Assembly (NCBI RefSeq): GCF_003633615.1
Contig: NZ_RBKU01000001.1
Location: 3,410,001-3,474,000, forward strand
DNA: 64,000 nucleotides
From: Mucilaginibacter gracilis
Lineage (GTDB): Bacteria > Bacteroidota > Bacteroidia > Sphingobacteriales > Sphingobacteriaceae
Reading direction: 5' to 3'
Shown here: positions 45,817 through 53,474 of the stretch, piece by piece
Position numbering within the stretch: position 1 is the first letter of the stretch
Layout of the letters: each line of letters opens with the position of its first letter
Translations under genes and position numbers: made by a program
Notes under the pieces: model-generated
The model's input: only the letters and a program-made list of their open reading frames with translations
Databases searched by the model: none
What the model was told of the DNA's origin: nothing

Positions 45817-46278
45817 TTAAAAGCCCCTCGCAAATGGCCTGCTTGTAAGTGGGGAAAACGGCCAGGGGATGGCGATGAAAATCACTAAGAGTGCCAAGCT
45901 AAACCAGGTAAGCATCGTGCCAAATTTTTCCGCGTCCTTAATTTGCCTTTTAGCTTTTGCAGAACCTACTGTGATCAGCACTACCGCGAACAGCATCATG
46001 CTGATATGAAAGTACCTGAAAAAGGACTGTTCATTAAATAATTTATTAGGGTTATCGGCTATTTGATACATGACAATTGGACTTTGTACATATATAGCCA
46101 TCCCGAGCATCAACTGTATATGCGCAATTGTCGCCGTCCAGTGACGCCATTTGTTTGCTGCACTGGAGAATACCAATTTATTTGTTTTTCCCTTGTAAGA
46201 AATGTAAATAGAATAAATGAGACTGCCCAAGACAAGCCACCGCCAAAATGAATGAAGAAAAAGCAGAAAAGGATGCAT
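45817..46278 (-). CDS. Four-helix membrane protein, first gene of the TetR-controlled unit
   Basis: 153 residues with the same plan as 44944-45405: FLLFLHSFWRWLVLGSLIYS, IAHIQLMLGMAIYV, FRYFHISMMLFAVVLITVGS and WFSLALLVIFIAIPWPFSPL. The His residues in helices 1 and 3 and the C-terminal PWPFSPLTSRPFARGF are shared. A duplication followed by insertion of the DUF3817 gene explains the arrangement. Operator-like palindromes start 16 bp upstream of its ATG. Confidence 0.7.
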   Translation of the reverse strand: MHPFLLFLHSFWRWLVLGSLIYSIYISYKGKTNKLVFSSAANKWRHWTATIAHIQLMLGMAIYVQSPIVMYQIADNPNKLFNEQSFFRYFHISMMLFAVVLITVGSAKAKRQIKDAEKFGTMLTWFSLALLVIFIAIPWPFSPLTSRPFARGF

Positions 46279-46293
46279 AAGATACTAATTAAA

Positions 46294-46418
46294 CATACCA
46301 AATAGTATGTTTTAGGTTAAAAAAAATAGCTGCCACCATACTTTAATAAATTTCACAGAAGAGTTCATATTACTATAAATAAGTATATTCATTTCATCAA
46401 AAGATACCGCTTAGTATG
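46294..46418. promoter_or_regulatory. Two TetR-type operator copies upstream of the membrane-protein unit
   Basis: CATACCAAATAGTATG at 46294-46309 and GATACCGCTTAGTATG at 46403-46418 match the perfect palindrome at the tetR start (46615-46630) in both outer half-sites (CATAC ... GTATG), apart from one outer base. They lie in the 355-bp divergent gap (46279-46633), the first covering the region directly in front of the ATG at 46278. Otherwise the gap is AT-rich without a gene. Confidence 0.65.
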
Positions 46419-46603
46419 TTTTGCAAACGTAGCTAATTGGTTTTTAATTTTATAAAAACCAATGTCATAAAAAAGCAATTAATGTTATTGGATGGTTGTC
46501 CCTCGTTATCAAACAAATACGGTTTTTTAATAAAAAGTTCACTAAAAAAAATGGCTATGACTTGCGTACGACATCCAAGCCGCAAATAAATTAAAAACAT
46601 ATA

Positions 46604-46630
46604 TAACTTTGTGCCATACTAATTAGTATG
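46604..46630 (+). promoter_or_regulatory. tetR promoter box overlapped by a perfect 16-bp palindrome
   Basis: TAACTTTG (46604-46611) matches the Bacteroidota -7 consensus TAnnTTTG. Four bases on, CATACTAATTAGTATG (46615-46630) is a perfect palindrome ending three bases before the tetR ATG. An operator over the start point fits autorepression. Confidence 0.7.
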
Positions 46631-46633
46631 TAA

Positions 46634-47218
46634 ATGTCAAAAGCGGAAGAAACAAGAACAGAGATTCTTAGAAAAGCATTCGGTCTGATTTATCAGAAAG
46701 GTTATCAGGCTACAAGTATTGATGATATATTGGCGACCACCCAGGTAACTAAAGGCGCTTTCTATTACCACTTTAAAAATAAAGAGGAAATGGGTCTGGC
46801 AATCATTAAAGAAATTATGCACAAAGAAGTCCGACCAGCTGTAAAAAATTCTGTCGCTAGCGTTGATTTCCGAAAGAATCTTTATAAGATGCTTAAAGAT
46901 CTACTGATAGATCACCCATTCATGACAGCAGAATATGGTTGCCCGGCTGTTAACCTGATCCAGGAAATGGCACCGCTGAACGATCCGTTCCGTCAAGAAT
47001 TGAAAAAGAATTTAAAAGAATGGCAGAAAGCCATCGAAGATGAAATTACAAGAGCGCAAAACACCGGGCAATTGAGCGATGATTATGATACAGGAGCAAT
47101 TGCCCTGCACGTTATTACCTTATATCATGGCGTACGTAATATGGGAAAAGTGCTGGGCAAAGCTTACTACATCATATTTCTGAAGGAATTTGATGATTAT
47201 CTTCAGTCATTAAAATGA
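46634..47218 (+). CDS. TetR/AcrR-family repressor
   Basis: 194 residues. HTH at ~1-50: TRTEILRKAFGLIYQKGYQA, TSIDDILATTQVTKGAFYYH, FKNKEEMGLAIIKEI. The C-terminal ligand/dimer domain contains a TetR_C-like stretch (GCPAVNLIQEMAPLNDPFRQ, later ALHVITLYHGVRNMGK). Three CATAC-GTATG palindromes around it are the likely operators, controlling itself and the divergent rhodanese/DUF3817/four-helix protein unit. The inducer is unknown. Confidence 0.92.
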   Translation: MSKAEETRTEILRKAFGLIYQKGYQATSIDDILATTQVTKGAFYYHFKNKEEMGLAIIKEIMHKEVRPAVKNSVASVDFRKNLYKMLKDLLIDHPFMTAEYGCPAVNLIQEMAPLNDPFRQELKKNLKEWQKAIEDEITRAQNTGQLSDDYDTGAIALHVITLYHGVRNMGKVLGKAYYIIFLKEFDDYLQSLK

Positions 47219-47227
47219 TTTTTAATA

Positions 47228-47325
47228 GGCTTGAATATAGCAAACGTCTTTTTGGCTACTGTGAAAATGAACAGCAGGAAATTGCCAACTGGAAAAGTGT
47301 AACCTTGTCCACAGATTTCGATTAA
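47228..47325 (+). pseudogene. Coding remnant without a start
   Basis: Directly behind the tetR gene a frame reads RLEYSKRLFGYCENEQQEIA and NWKSVTLSTDFD before TAA at 47323-47325. Composition and helical pattern look like the C-terminus of a real protein, but there is no start or upstream continuation. The family is not recognised with confidence. It is the first of several fragments toward the right att site. Confidence 0.35.
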
Positions 47326-47327
47326 CT

Positions 47328-47513
47328 ATGAGTAAACCGTCAAATCCGCCATACCAGTTTCAATCTATTTCAGAACTGCACGTCATTCTGGAATTGCCAA
47401 AGCCCAAACATCCTTTGCGTGTTTTTAATGACTTTTCCGGCCTTGACATTTTTCTTACTTATAATACAAGTGGATTCCGACTATCCCAAAGTTACATTCT
47501 CATTTACCAGTAA
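47328..47513 (+). pseudogene. N-terminal remnant of an AraC-family gene
   Basis: ATG at 47328 gives YQFQSISELHVILELPKPKH with PLRVFNDF, which matches the usual beginning of Bacteroidota AraC regulators (ISE-x-H-x4-LPKPxHPLxSV). After ~35 residues the resemblance is lost and the frame stops at 47513, 61 residues in all. No HTH remains. It is the second truncated AraC start in the island. Confidence 0.5.
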
Positions 47514-47556
47514 AGCAAAGATAGCCTACGCCAGATAAAAAGTAAAGGCTGTACAA

Positions 47557-47594
47557 GCGGGCGGTATTTGTTCGCTTTCAGCGGTCCCGCCCGC
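47557..47594. other. GC-rich inverted repeat in the right end of the island
   Basis: GCGGGCGG (47557-47564) and CCGCCCGC (47587-47594) form a perfect 8-bp stem around 22 bases. The surrounding 47550-47720 is clearly more GC-rich than its flanks. A frame runs through it to 47810 (start TTG only; GYALLVAQLVRMECLEPDLQ), but no ATG, ribosome site or family is seen, so I do not call a gene. Between 47514 and 48211 there is otherwise only the att region. Confidence 0.35.
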
Positions 47595-47823
47595 CTTGAC
47601 ATTTTATCCGGCTACGCGCTGTTAGTTGCTCAACTGGTAAGAATGGAATGCCTTGAGCCTGACTTGCAGAGTGTGCAAGCACGGCGGCGAAAAAGGGCGT
47701 GGCATCCTAAAAAACGACTTTTTTTCTTCAAAAACATTCATTATATTTGTATAACAAGTTCATTGACTATCTATTACGAGTGCTTTAAGGATTCAAATGA
47801 GATCAAATGACGTCTAATAAAAC

Positions 47824-47841
47824 GAGACCCATTCGGTTACC
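47824..47841 (+). repeat. 18-bp direct repeat, copy 2
   Basis: GAGACCCATTCGGTTACC, one mismatch to 16056-16073. It is 60 bp left of the second tRNA-Pro tail, whereas copy 1 is 100 bp right of the first tail, so both lie inside the island ends. Confidence 0.5.
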
Positions 47842-47900
47842 ACTTCCTAAATTTAACTTGATAACTTTAACATAATCAACCTTTTAAGGAGTAGGATAAT

Positions 47901-47919
47901 AATCCTGCCATCCCGACCA
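47901..47919 (+). repeat. tRNA-Pro 3' end copy, candidate att site between two islands
   Basis: AATCCTGCCATCCCGACCA, complete through the CCA. It is the exact 3' end expected for a Bacteroidota tRNA-Pro, but the preceding bases (GTAGGATAAT) cannot form the rest of a tRNA. It shares 16 bases with 15938-15953. The distance between copies is about 31.96 kb. A terminator and a second integrase follow. Confidence 0.75.
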
Positions 47920-47940
47920 AGACGAAAGTCAAAAGTCGTT

Positions 47941-47973
47941 AAAACCCTTTAAATCAATGATTTAAAGGGTTTT
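47941..47973 (+). terminator. Terminator behind the second att copy
   Basis: AAAACCCTTTAAATC (47941-47955), loop AAT, GATTTAAAGGGTTTT (47959-47973), then T residues. A 15-bp perfect stem, the close relative of 15978-16007. Confidence 0.85.
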
Positions 47974-48211
47974 TTTATGTTTTCTAAATCAGAAAATATC
48001 AATAAATATCATCAGTTTCATGTCTTATTCGTGGTCTGTTTTTGAAGGCCTATCTTCGCTCCTTGAAGTTCTCAATCAATTGACTGTAAGTTAGTTAAGA
48101 ACGTCGTTTGATACTTTTTGACGACAAGTGACATTCCAAAACGCGTGAATTATGTTTCTTTAAATCGGCAAGTATCTGATTGTTAATTTTTTAAAACAAA
48201 AAATCAGGACG

Positions 48212-49471
48212 ATGAACCCAACAAGAAGCACATTTGGCCTTATTTTCTTCACGAAAAAAGCCAATGAAAATGGCGAATGCCGTATTTATTCCCGTATTAC
48301 CATTAATGGTAAAAGCGTTGACCTGTCTACAAAACGGATAGTCGATAAGATCTTATGGAACTCCGCCAAAGGCATGGCCCGCGGCACCAGTAAGGAATCT
48401 CTCGAAGTCAACGACTATCTTGAACAATTCCGTTCAGGCGTGGTAGATGCCTACCAGGAAGCGATCATACAACAAAAGCCACTCACCCCCGAAAACATCC
48501 GAAACGCCTTTTTAGGTCAGGATGAAGCCGCCCATCCTTTTCAAGATCTTTTTAATTACCACAACGAACATGAAAAACAAGTGCTTGCTAAAGGTACTAT
48601 GAAAAACTATTATACCACCCAGGATTATATCCTGCAATTCCTGAAAAAAAGTAAAAAACCTGCCGAATGGGACATCAGCCAGTTGTCCTATAAATTCATC
48701 GCCGATTTTGAATTATTCCTGCGCACGTTTAAAAAGAAAGACGACCCGCAGCCGCTTAACAATAACGGCGTGATGAAACATTTGGAACGTTTTAAGAAAA
48801 TGATCAATATGGCGGTTACTATTGAATGGCTGGACAAAGACCCTTTCGTTAAACACAAACTCAAATTCAACTCCAAGGAACGAGGTTATCTGAGCGAAGA
48901 AGAATTGGCTTTGGTGGAAACCAAAGAACTTAAAACAGATAAGTTAATGTATGTACGCGATCTCTTTTTGTTCGGGTGCTATACCGGGCTCTCCTATATT
49001 GATGCTATCAATTTAACCGCAAACAATTTAATGATCGGTATAGATAAAGAACACTGGCTGATCACTCAACGGCAGAAATCTGCTAAGCCTGTTAAGTTAC
49101 CCTTACTACCGGTGGCCGCAGAACTTATTACTAAACATAGGCACGATCCGCGTGCTATCAGCAACGGTACGATATTCCGTCCGATCTCTAATCAGAAACT
49201 GAATGATTATTTAAAAGATTTAGCCCGTGAATGCGGTATCGATAAAAATTTCAGTTTCCATTTAGCACGGCACACTTTTGCCACTACCGTCACACTGGCA
49301 AACGGGGTGCCCATAGAAACCGTTAGCAAAATGCTAGGTCATACCAAAATATCTACGACGCAGATATACGCTAAGGTTGTTGAGCGAAAGGTTAGCGAGG
49401 ACATGCAGGCTTTACGGTCAAAACTTAGTCGTAAAACGGTACCTGACGGGGAAATGATAATATTAAAATAA
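48212..49471 (+). CDS. Tyrosine recombinase/integrase of the right-hand element
   Basis: 419 residues, same family and domain order as the 16264 integrase and clearly homologous through the catalytic domain (HLARHTFATTVTLANGVPIE; GHTKISTTQIYAKVVE). Catalytic His350, Arg353, His377 and Tyr386 are present. The first Arg position reads TGLSYIDAINLT, again without Arg. It lies 295 bp behind the second att copy, so it belongs to the element extending past the right edge. The terminator stem at 49469 begins in its stop codon. Confidence 0.92.
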   Translation: MNPTRSTFGLIFFTKKANENGECRIYSRITINGKSVDLSTKRIVDKILWNSAKGMARGTSKESLEVNDYLEQFRSGVVDAYQEAIIQQKPLTPENIRNAFLGQDEAAHPFQDLFNYHNEHEKQVLAKGTMKNYYTTQDYILQFLKKSKKPAEWDISQLSYKFIADFELFLRTFKKKDDPQPLNNNGVMKHLERFKKMINMAVTIEWLDKDPFVKHKLKFNSKERGYLSEEELALVETKELKTDKLMYVRDLFLFGCYTGLSYIDAINLTANNLMIGIDKEHWLITQRQKSAKPVKLPLLPVAAELITKHRHDPRAISNGTIFRPISNQKLNDYLKDLARECGIDKNFSFHLARHTFATTVTLANGVPIETVSKMLGHTKISTTQIYAKVVERKVSEDMQALRSKLSRKTVPDGEMIILK

Positions 49472-49493
49472 AGTTGGTTATTTGCCAACTTTA
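49469..49493 (+). terminator. Terminator at the integrase stop codon
   Basis: TAAAGTTGG (49469-49477) pairs with CCAACTTTA (49485-49493) around TTATTTG. A second hairpin, TTGCCGG-AAAAT-CCGGCAA, follows at 49510-49528. It separates the integrase from the toxin-antitoxin pair. Confidence 0.65.
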
Positions 49494-49615
49494 TATTTAC
49501 TTTGCTCTGTTGCCGGAAAATCCGGCAATGGGCGATAGCAGAACAACTCGAACCCAACAGATAGAAAAATTAAAAGAAAGGAGATCGCAGATGGTTAACA
49601 AAAATTTTTACAAGG

Positions 49616-49909
49616 ATGGAAATTATCTATCAGAAAAAACTGCGGGATTTTGCGAAGAAACACGCGGATGCTGCTAACAGTGTAAGCACCTGGCGCAAAG
49701 TTGTGCTGGAGGCCAAATGGAAAAAGGGAACAGATATTTTAGCTGATTTCCCCAAGGCAAAACTTATTCCCGCCAAGCGGGCCCGTTTTAAGATTGTCGG
49801 TAATAAATACCGCCTTATCATCGAGGTGGATTATGACGACGGGATCGTAGAGGTCAGGTTCATCGGAACCCATGCCGAATACGACCAAGTAGATGCGGGT
49901 TCGGTCTGA
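49616..49909 (+). CDS. higB: HigB-type mRNA interferase toxin
   Basis: 97 residues. The RelE/HigB fold is recognisable: [40 protein letters not shown], then [20 protein letters not shown] and [13 protein letters not shown]. The [11 protein letters not shown] finish with His-Ala-x-Tyr is characteristic of HigB. As in higBA operons the toxin is first and the antitoxin follows after 20 bp. It stands next to the integrase, where it can stabilise the element. Confidence 0.9.
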   Translation: MEIIYQKKLRDFAKKHADAANSVSTWRKVVLEAKWKKGTDILADFPKAKLIPAKRARFKIVGNKYRLIIEVDYDDGIVEVRFIGTHAEYDQVDAGSV

Positions 49910-49929
49910 GCCGGATAATACTTAAAAAG

Positions 49930-50307
49930 ATGAATGAAAAACCACAGTGGTTTTTAATTGAAACCGAACAAGAGTACAACAATGCTATTGCCCAGTACGA
50001 AACGGTCAAAGATGCAACAGCGGGAGCTGCTCATAAAGAAAAACTCCTGCTGGTGCACCTGATCGCGGATTATGAGAACCGGTCATGGGATCTCCCTGAG
50101 GTAGATCCCGTAGAAATGATCAAGATCCGAATGGAAGATTTTGGATACAAAGCAGCCGATCTTGCAGCCGTATATGGTGATAAAGGCACCGTAAGTAAAG
50201 TGCTAAATTATAAACAGCCTTTATCACTTACGATGATCAGGAAATTCAGTGAACTGTTACATTTACCCACCTCGGCGCTGGTTAAAGAGTACGACTTGGT
50301 AAATTAA
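49930..50307 (+). CDS. higA: HigA-type antitoxin
   Basis: 125 residues. An N-terminal helical segment (TEQEYNNAIAQYETVKDATA) precedes the XRE-type HTH at ~80-120: MIKIRMEDFGYKAADLAAVY, DKGTVSKVLNYKQPLSLTMI, RKFSELLHLPTSALVKEY. This is the HigA form in which the antitoxin neutralises HigB and represses the operon through its HTH. A symmetric hairpin begins in its stop codon. Confidence 0.9.
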   Translation: MNEKPQWFLIETEQEYNNAIAQYETVKDATAGAAHKEKLLLVHLIADYENRSWDLPEVDPVEMIKIRMEDFGYKAADLAAVYGDKGTVSKVLNYKQPLSLTMIRKFSELLHLPTSALVKEYDLVN

Positions 50308-50330
50308 GGTGTCACAAAATGTGTCACCTT
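50306..50330 (+). terminator. Symmetric hairpin behind the antitoxin gene
   Basis: AAGGTG-T-CACA-AAA-TGTG-T-CACCTT (50306-50330) with one T-T mismatch, followed by AATTT. Probably a terminator. The next 326 bp (50331-50656) hold no gene; a frame there with an unsupported start overlaps the opposite-strand barrel gene. Confidence 0.55.
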
Positions 50331-50656
50331 AATTTATTGATAATTGCCGCTCAAAAAGATTTCTCATTGAAAGTCCCCCAATATTAAAATTAAGACTTTC
50401 AGCTTTTGTTAAGTGCGATATCATTTGCCTTATTTTATAGAGATATATAGAAATTCGTAGATTACATTAAAAACGCTACTGCAATTTGCAAATTGTCTGA
50501 TTTTGAACGCTTTGATATCTTTTGGCCTGCTGTTCAATTTAGCCAACCTGCTATTTTACACATTGACTTGTAAAATATATAGATTAATAAAAATTGAACG
50601 TCAAAAGGACGCAAAAGCCAGCGACAATACTATTCCGAAGAAAGTATTCAATTACA

Positions 50657-51358
50657 TCAGAATTTATACCCTAGTGAAATTCCGAACCCAGAGTTCTTTA
50701 ATTTCCCCTCGCGAGTCGCCCCATCAGCGTGGGGTTGAAGATTGGCCAAACCCAATTGTGCGCCTAATTGCGCAGACAACTTATTGAACAACTCATAGCC
50801 CGCTAAAAAATTCAATCCATAATCAAAAGGCTTTCCATACAGGTATGAATTTACATCTCCGCCGTCCATTGCATTATTTTTGAAAATAACATCTCCTTTT
50901 TTGCCTACATTGATATCTCCGATAGTCGCATCATTGTCTGACTTCCAACTGCCGCCGGTTCCGTACCCGATATAAGGCCCCGCGCCAAGCAATAAGTTGC
51001 CGGTACCTACATGTGGCTTATAGAGCAGATTGACGGGCACTTCGATATAAGAGGCGTTAACTTTGAAATTTGTGGCGGACCCATAAAAGCCTCCAGTTTC
51101 CTGTTTGTATCCTTTACGGGAATATTGCGCCGCAGGCTGAATATAAAAGTCACCGGCGACAGGTACATCAACGGTAAGTCCCACGACCATGCCTGGTATC
51201 GATTGGGTGTTAATTTTATTACCGCTTTCGTCTTTCATCATTACATTGGAAAAGTTTACCCCGGCTTTTACACCAACTGTGGTCTGAGCGTTGGCTGTGT
51301 TTGCGGCGGCAATAAGGGTAGATAAGGATATCAACAGATGTAACTTTTTGATTTTCAT
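50657..51358 (-). CDS. Outer-membrane beta-barrel protein (PorT/OmpA-like, DUF3575-type fold)
   Basis: 233 residues from ATG 51356-51358, with signal peptide ending TANAQ. An eight-stranded barrel with alternating residues is visible: TTVGVKAGVNFSNVMMKDES, DFYIQPAAQYSRKGYKQETG, YIEVPVNLLYKPHVGTGNLL, LLGAGPYIGYGTGGSW, and the end LKNSGFGISLGYKF. The family name 'porin family / outer membrane beta-barrel' fits; a specific function does not follow. It is convergent with the toxin-antitoxin pair. Confidence 0.85.
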   Translation of the reverse strand: MKIKKLHLLISLSTLIAAANTANAQTTVGVKAGVNFSNVMMKDESGNKINTQSIPGMVVGLTVDVPVAGDFYIQPAAQYSRKGYKQETGGFYGSATNFKVNASYIEVPVNLLYKPHVGTGNLLLGAGPYIGYGTGGSWKSDNDATIGDINVGKKGDVIFKNNAMDGGDVNSYLYGKPFDYGLNFLAGYELFNKLSAQLGAQLGLANLQPHADGATREGKLKNSGFGISLGYKF

Positions 51359-51535
51359 ACTATAGTTCTTTTTAAATGTTAACGGCATTCCTGATTATAT
51401 CGATAATACGGTATTCAGTGTCCAATCGCTACAACCCGTACTTGTTATTTGTGCCTTGATTCTAATTAATCAGTAGCTTATACCCAATCCCCGGACTTGA
51501 CAAAAATAACGGTGCTGTCCAAAGTGGTTGAGACG

Positions 51536-52210
51536 TTAGGCTATCTTCTCCACCGTCTTGCGATAGTTCTCGCCAACAGGAATACGTTCCTCACCGATCA
51601 GTAGACTGCTTTTATCAATTAGGTTGATTAATTCCCGGTTTACCAGGTATGAGCGGTGCACCCTTAGAAAGGCATTTGCGGGCAGCAGTTCCTCCAAGTA
51701 TTTCATCGTCATATGGGTCAGATAATTGCCGGTTTTGGTACAAAGGAGAATATAATCTTTGACAGATTGAGCATACAGCAGCTGTGTGTGCGGAACTTTT
51801 ATTAAGCGACCAGATATTTTAAAATAAGTGTAATTTTTTGTTTCCTCAACTTTAGGCGGGCGGATCTTCAGGATCTTTTGGATACATTTCTCAAACCGCT
51901 CATGTGTGATCGGTTTGAGCAGGTAGTCAATCGCATCAAGCTCAAATCCGTTAACCGCGTATTCGGCGAAAGCGGTAGTAAATACGACAGACGGAGGCTC
52001 TTTAAGCGAACTGATAAAATCCAGTCCACTGATGCCCGGCATTTTGATATCCAGGAATATTAGGTCTACCGGTTGATTGTGGAACATTTCAAAAGCGGCC
52101 ATCGCGTTGCTGCACTTGCCGATCAATTCTAACGCTGGAAAACGATTGATGAGATGCTCCAGGATCTCCAGCGCCAGCGGTTCATCGTCAACGATCATAC
52201 ATCGGATCAT
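51536..52210 (-). CDS. LytTR-family response regulator
   Basis: 224 residues. Receiver: CMIVDDEPLALEILEHLINR, phospho-Asp in LIFLDIKMPGISGLDFI, VVFTTAFAEYAVNGFELDAI, YLLKPITHERFE. LytTR domain: YTYFKISGRLIKVPHTQLLY, AFLRVHRSYLVNRELINLID and GEERIPVGENYRKTV. It is the same type as 18049-18771 but not a recent copy. Its start overlaps the kinase stop by 4 bp. Probable binding repeats lie at 53334 and 53355. Confidence 0.93.
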   Translation of the reverse strand: MIRCMIVDDEPLALEILEHLINRFPALELIGKCSNAMAAFEMFHNQPVDLIFLDIKMPGISGLDFISSLKEPPSVVFTTAFAEYAVNGFELDAIDYLLKPITHERFEKCIQKILKIRPPKVEETKNYTYFKISGRLIKVPHTQLLYAQSVKDYILLCTKTGNYLTHMTMKYLEELLPANAFLRVHRSYLVNRELINLIDKSSLLIGEERIPVGENYRKTVEKIA

Positions 52211-53286
52211 GCGTTCGACAAAATTAAGCTGACTTCATAATTTCCCGGCGCTTCGTTCATCTCCAGTTGGTACTTGCCGTGATACAAGATATCCAGGCGT
52301 TTACGAATATTCTTGATCCCGAGGCCTGGGGCCTCTTTCTCTTTAACGGCTTCCGGTACACTGTTGCTGACTTGCAGCGTCAACTCTTGTTCGGTCTGAC
52401 AGATTACGACACTGACAAAACCGCTCTCTATTTCTTCTTCCAGGCCGTGCTTAAAAGCATTTTCGATAAAAGGCAGCAGTAGCAACGGCTCAATACGGTA
52501 GTCCGGCCGGATACCCTGTACGTCAAATTGGATGTCGATACCTTTCTGATGGCGTATTTTCTCTACTTCGATATAATTCGATAAAAAAATGAGTTCCCTG
52601 GATAAGGGTACGGTTTGCTGATCAGCCTCATACAAAATATACCGCATCATTTCCCCCAGCCGGGCGACCATGGGCGCGGTTTGCGCGGATTGTTTGAGCG
52701 CCAACCCGTAAATATTATTGATCGTATTAAAAAAGAAATGCGGGTGAAGTTGGGCTTTGAGATAATTGAGCTCTGATACCAGCTGTTGCTCCTTTAAGGC
52801 CTTCATCTCACTGTCTTGGTTGAGTGAACGTACAAGGAAAGCCAACCCTGTCAACGGGAAGATAGTCGAGATCAGCGGATAGTTAAATGTGAAAAACATC
52901 CTTGGGTTAAGCAATTCCTTAAGTGCACGCTGGCGGAACTCCGGCGAGATAAAAAAAGTATGTATCAATACCCAATTGGTGATATACTTATTAAATAAAT
53001 GATCAAGGATTACAAAAGCGAAGCTGCATAAAATGATACCCGGTAAGTTGCGCCGGAACACATAACCTTTTAAAAATCCCCAGTAATAAGCGGAATAAGC
53101 AATTAGTGCAAAGGACTCTGTAACCACGCGGTAACCAAAATCATTCTTGAAGTTGGCAATATTATGTTCTTCGTAAGCGCTGTATTCCAGGTCGCTGATC
53201 AGTGCGATCGCGAAAGAAAGGAAAAAGATAAAGCCTAACTCCATCCAGAAATATTTCCGGGTAATGTTAAACTGTCTTGGCTTCAT
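52207..53286 (-). CDS. LytS-type sensor histidine kinase
   Basis: 359 residues from ATG 53284-53286; the upstream extension to 53349 lacks a plausible start context. Helices lie in ~10-155 (GFIFFLSFAIALISDLEYSA; ESFALIAYSAYYWGFLKGYV; GIILCSFAFVILDHLF; STIFPLTGLAFLVRSL). Phosphoacceptor motif: KAQLHPHFFFNTINNIYGLA. ATP site: LLLPFIENAFKHGLEEEIES and PGLGIKNIRKRLDILYHGKY. It senses through its membrane part and pairs with the LytTR regulator. Divergent from the TlpA/DUF4369 gene. Confidence 0.92.
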   Translation of the reverse strand: MKPRQFNITRKYFWMELGFIFFLSFAIALISDLEYSAYEEHNIANFKNDFGYRVVTESFALIAYSAYYWGFLKGYVFRRNLPGIILCSFAFVILDHLFNKYITNWVLIHTFFISPEFRQRALKELLNPRMFFTFNYPLISTIFPLTGLAFLVRSLNQDSEMKALKEQQLVSELNYLKAQLHPHFFFNTINNIYGLALKQSAQTAPMVARLGEMMRYILYEADQQTVPLSRELIFLSNYIEVEKIRHQKGIDIQFDVQGIRPDYRIEPLLLLPFIENAFKHGLEEEIESGFVSVVICQTEQELTLQVSNSVPEAVKEKEAPGLGIKNIRKRLDILYHGKYQLEMNEAPGNYEVSLILSNA

Positions 53287-53333
53287 GACGCAAAATAGAG
53301 ATAATCTCCTTAGCAGGGAACAAGTGCGGTTTC

Positions 53334-53394
53334 TTTTTCGACCAAGCACCGTTTTTTTTCGACTAAGGCCTGTGATCTGCGACCAGTCGAAAAT
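53334..53394. promoter_or_regulatory. Direct repeats with 21-bp period, candidate LytTR site
   Basis: TTTTTCGACCAAG (53334-53346) and TTTTTCGACTAAG (53355-53367) differ by one base and are exactly 21 bp apart. An inverted relative, ATTTTCGACTGG on the other strand, covers 53383-53394. They lie between the divergent kinase gene and the TlpA-type gene. The distance is that of LytTR operators, although the motif differs from the one at 20008. Confidence 0.6.
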
Positions 53395-53440
53395 TTAGCA
53401 GGGCTGGTCTAATTTTTAAAAATGCCAAGAATTCAAGACG

Positions 53441-53448
53441 TAGTTTTG
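53441..53448 (+). promoter_or_regulatory. Promoter -7 box of the TlpA/DUF4369 gene
   Basis: TAGTTTTG fits the Bacteroidota TAnnTTTG box, 26 bp before the ATG at 53475 and about 50 bp downstream of the last LytTR-type repeat. No convincing -33 TTTG is seen, as expected for an activated promoter. Confidence 0.5.
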
Positions 53449-53474
53449 GAATAATAAATCATCCGACCAGCACT

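Noticed and set aside
47568..47810. 80-residue plus-strand frame near the right att site
   Set aside because: Starts only at TTG, lacks a ribosome-binding site and any known motif; the GC-rich hairpin explains much of its open frame.
50503..50787. 94-residue frame behind the HigA gene
   Set aside because: Starts without ATG context, runs into the opposite-strand beta-barrel gene and has no coherent domain.
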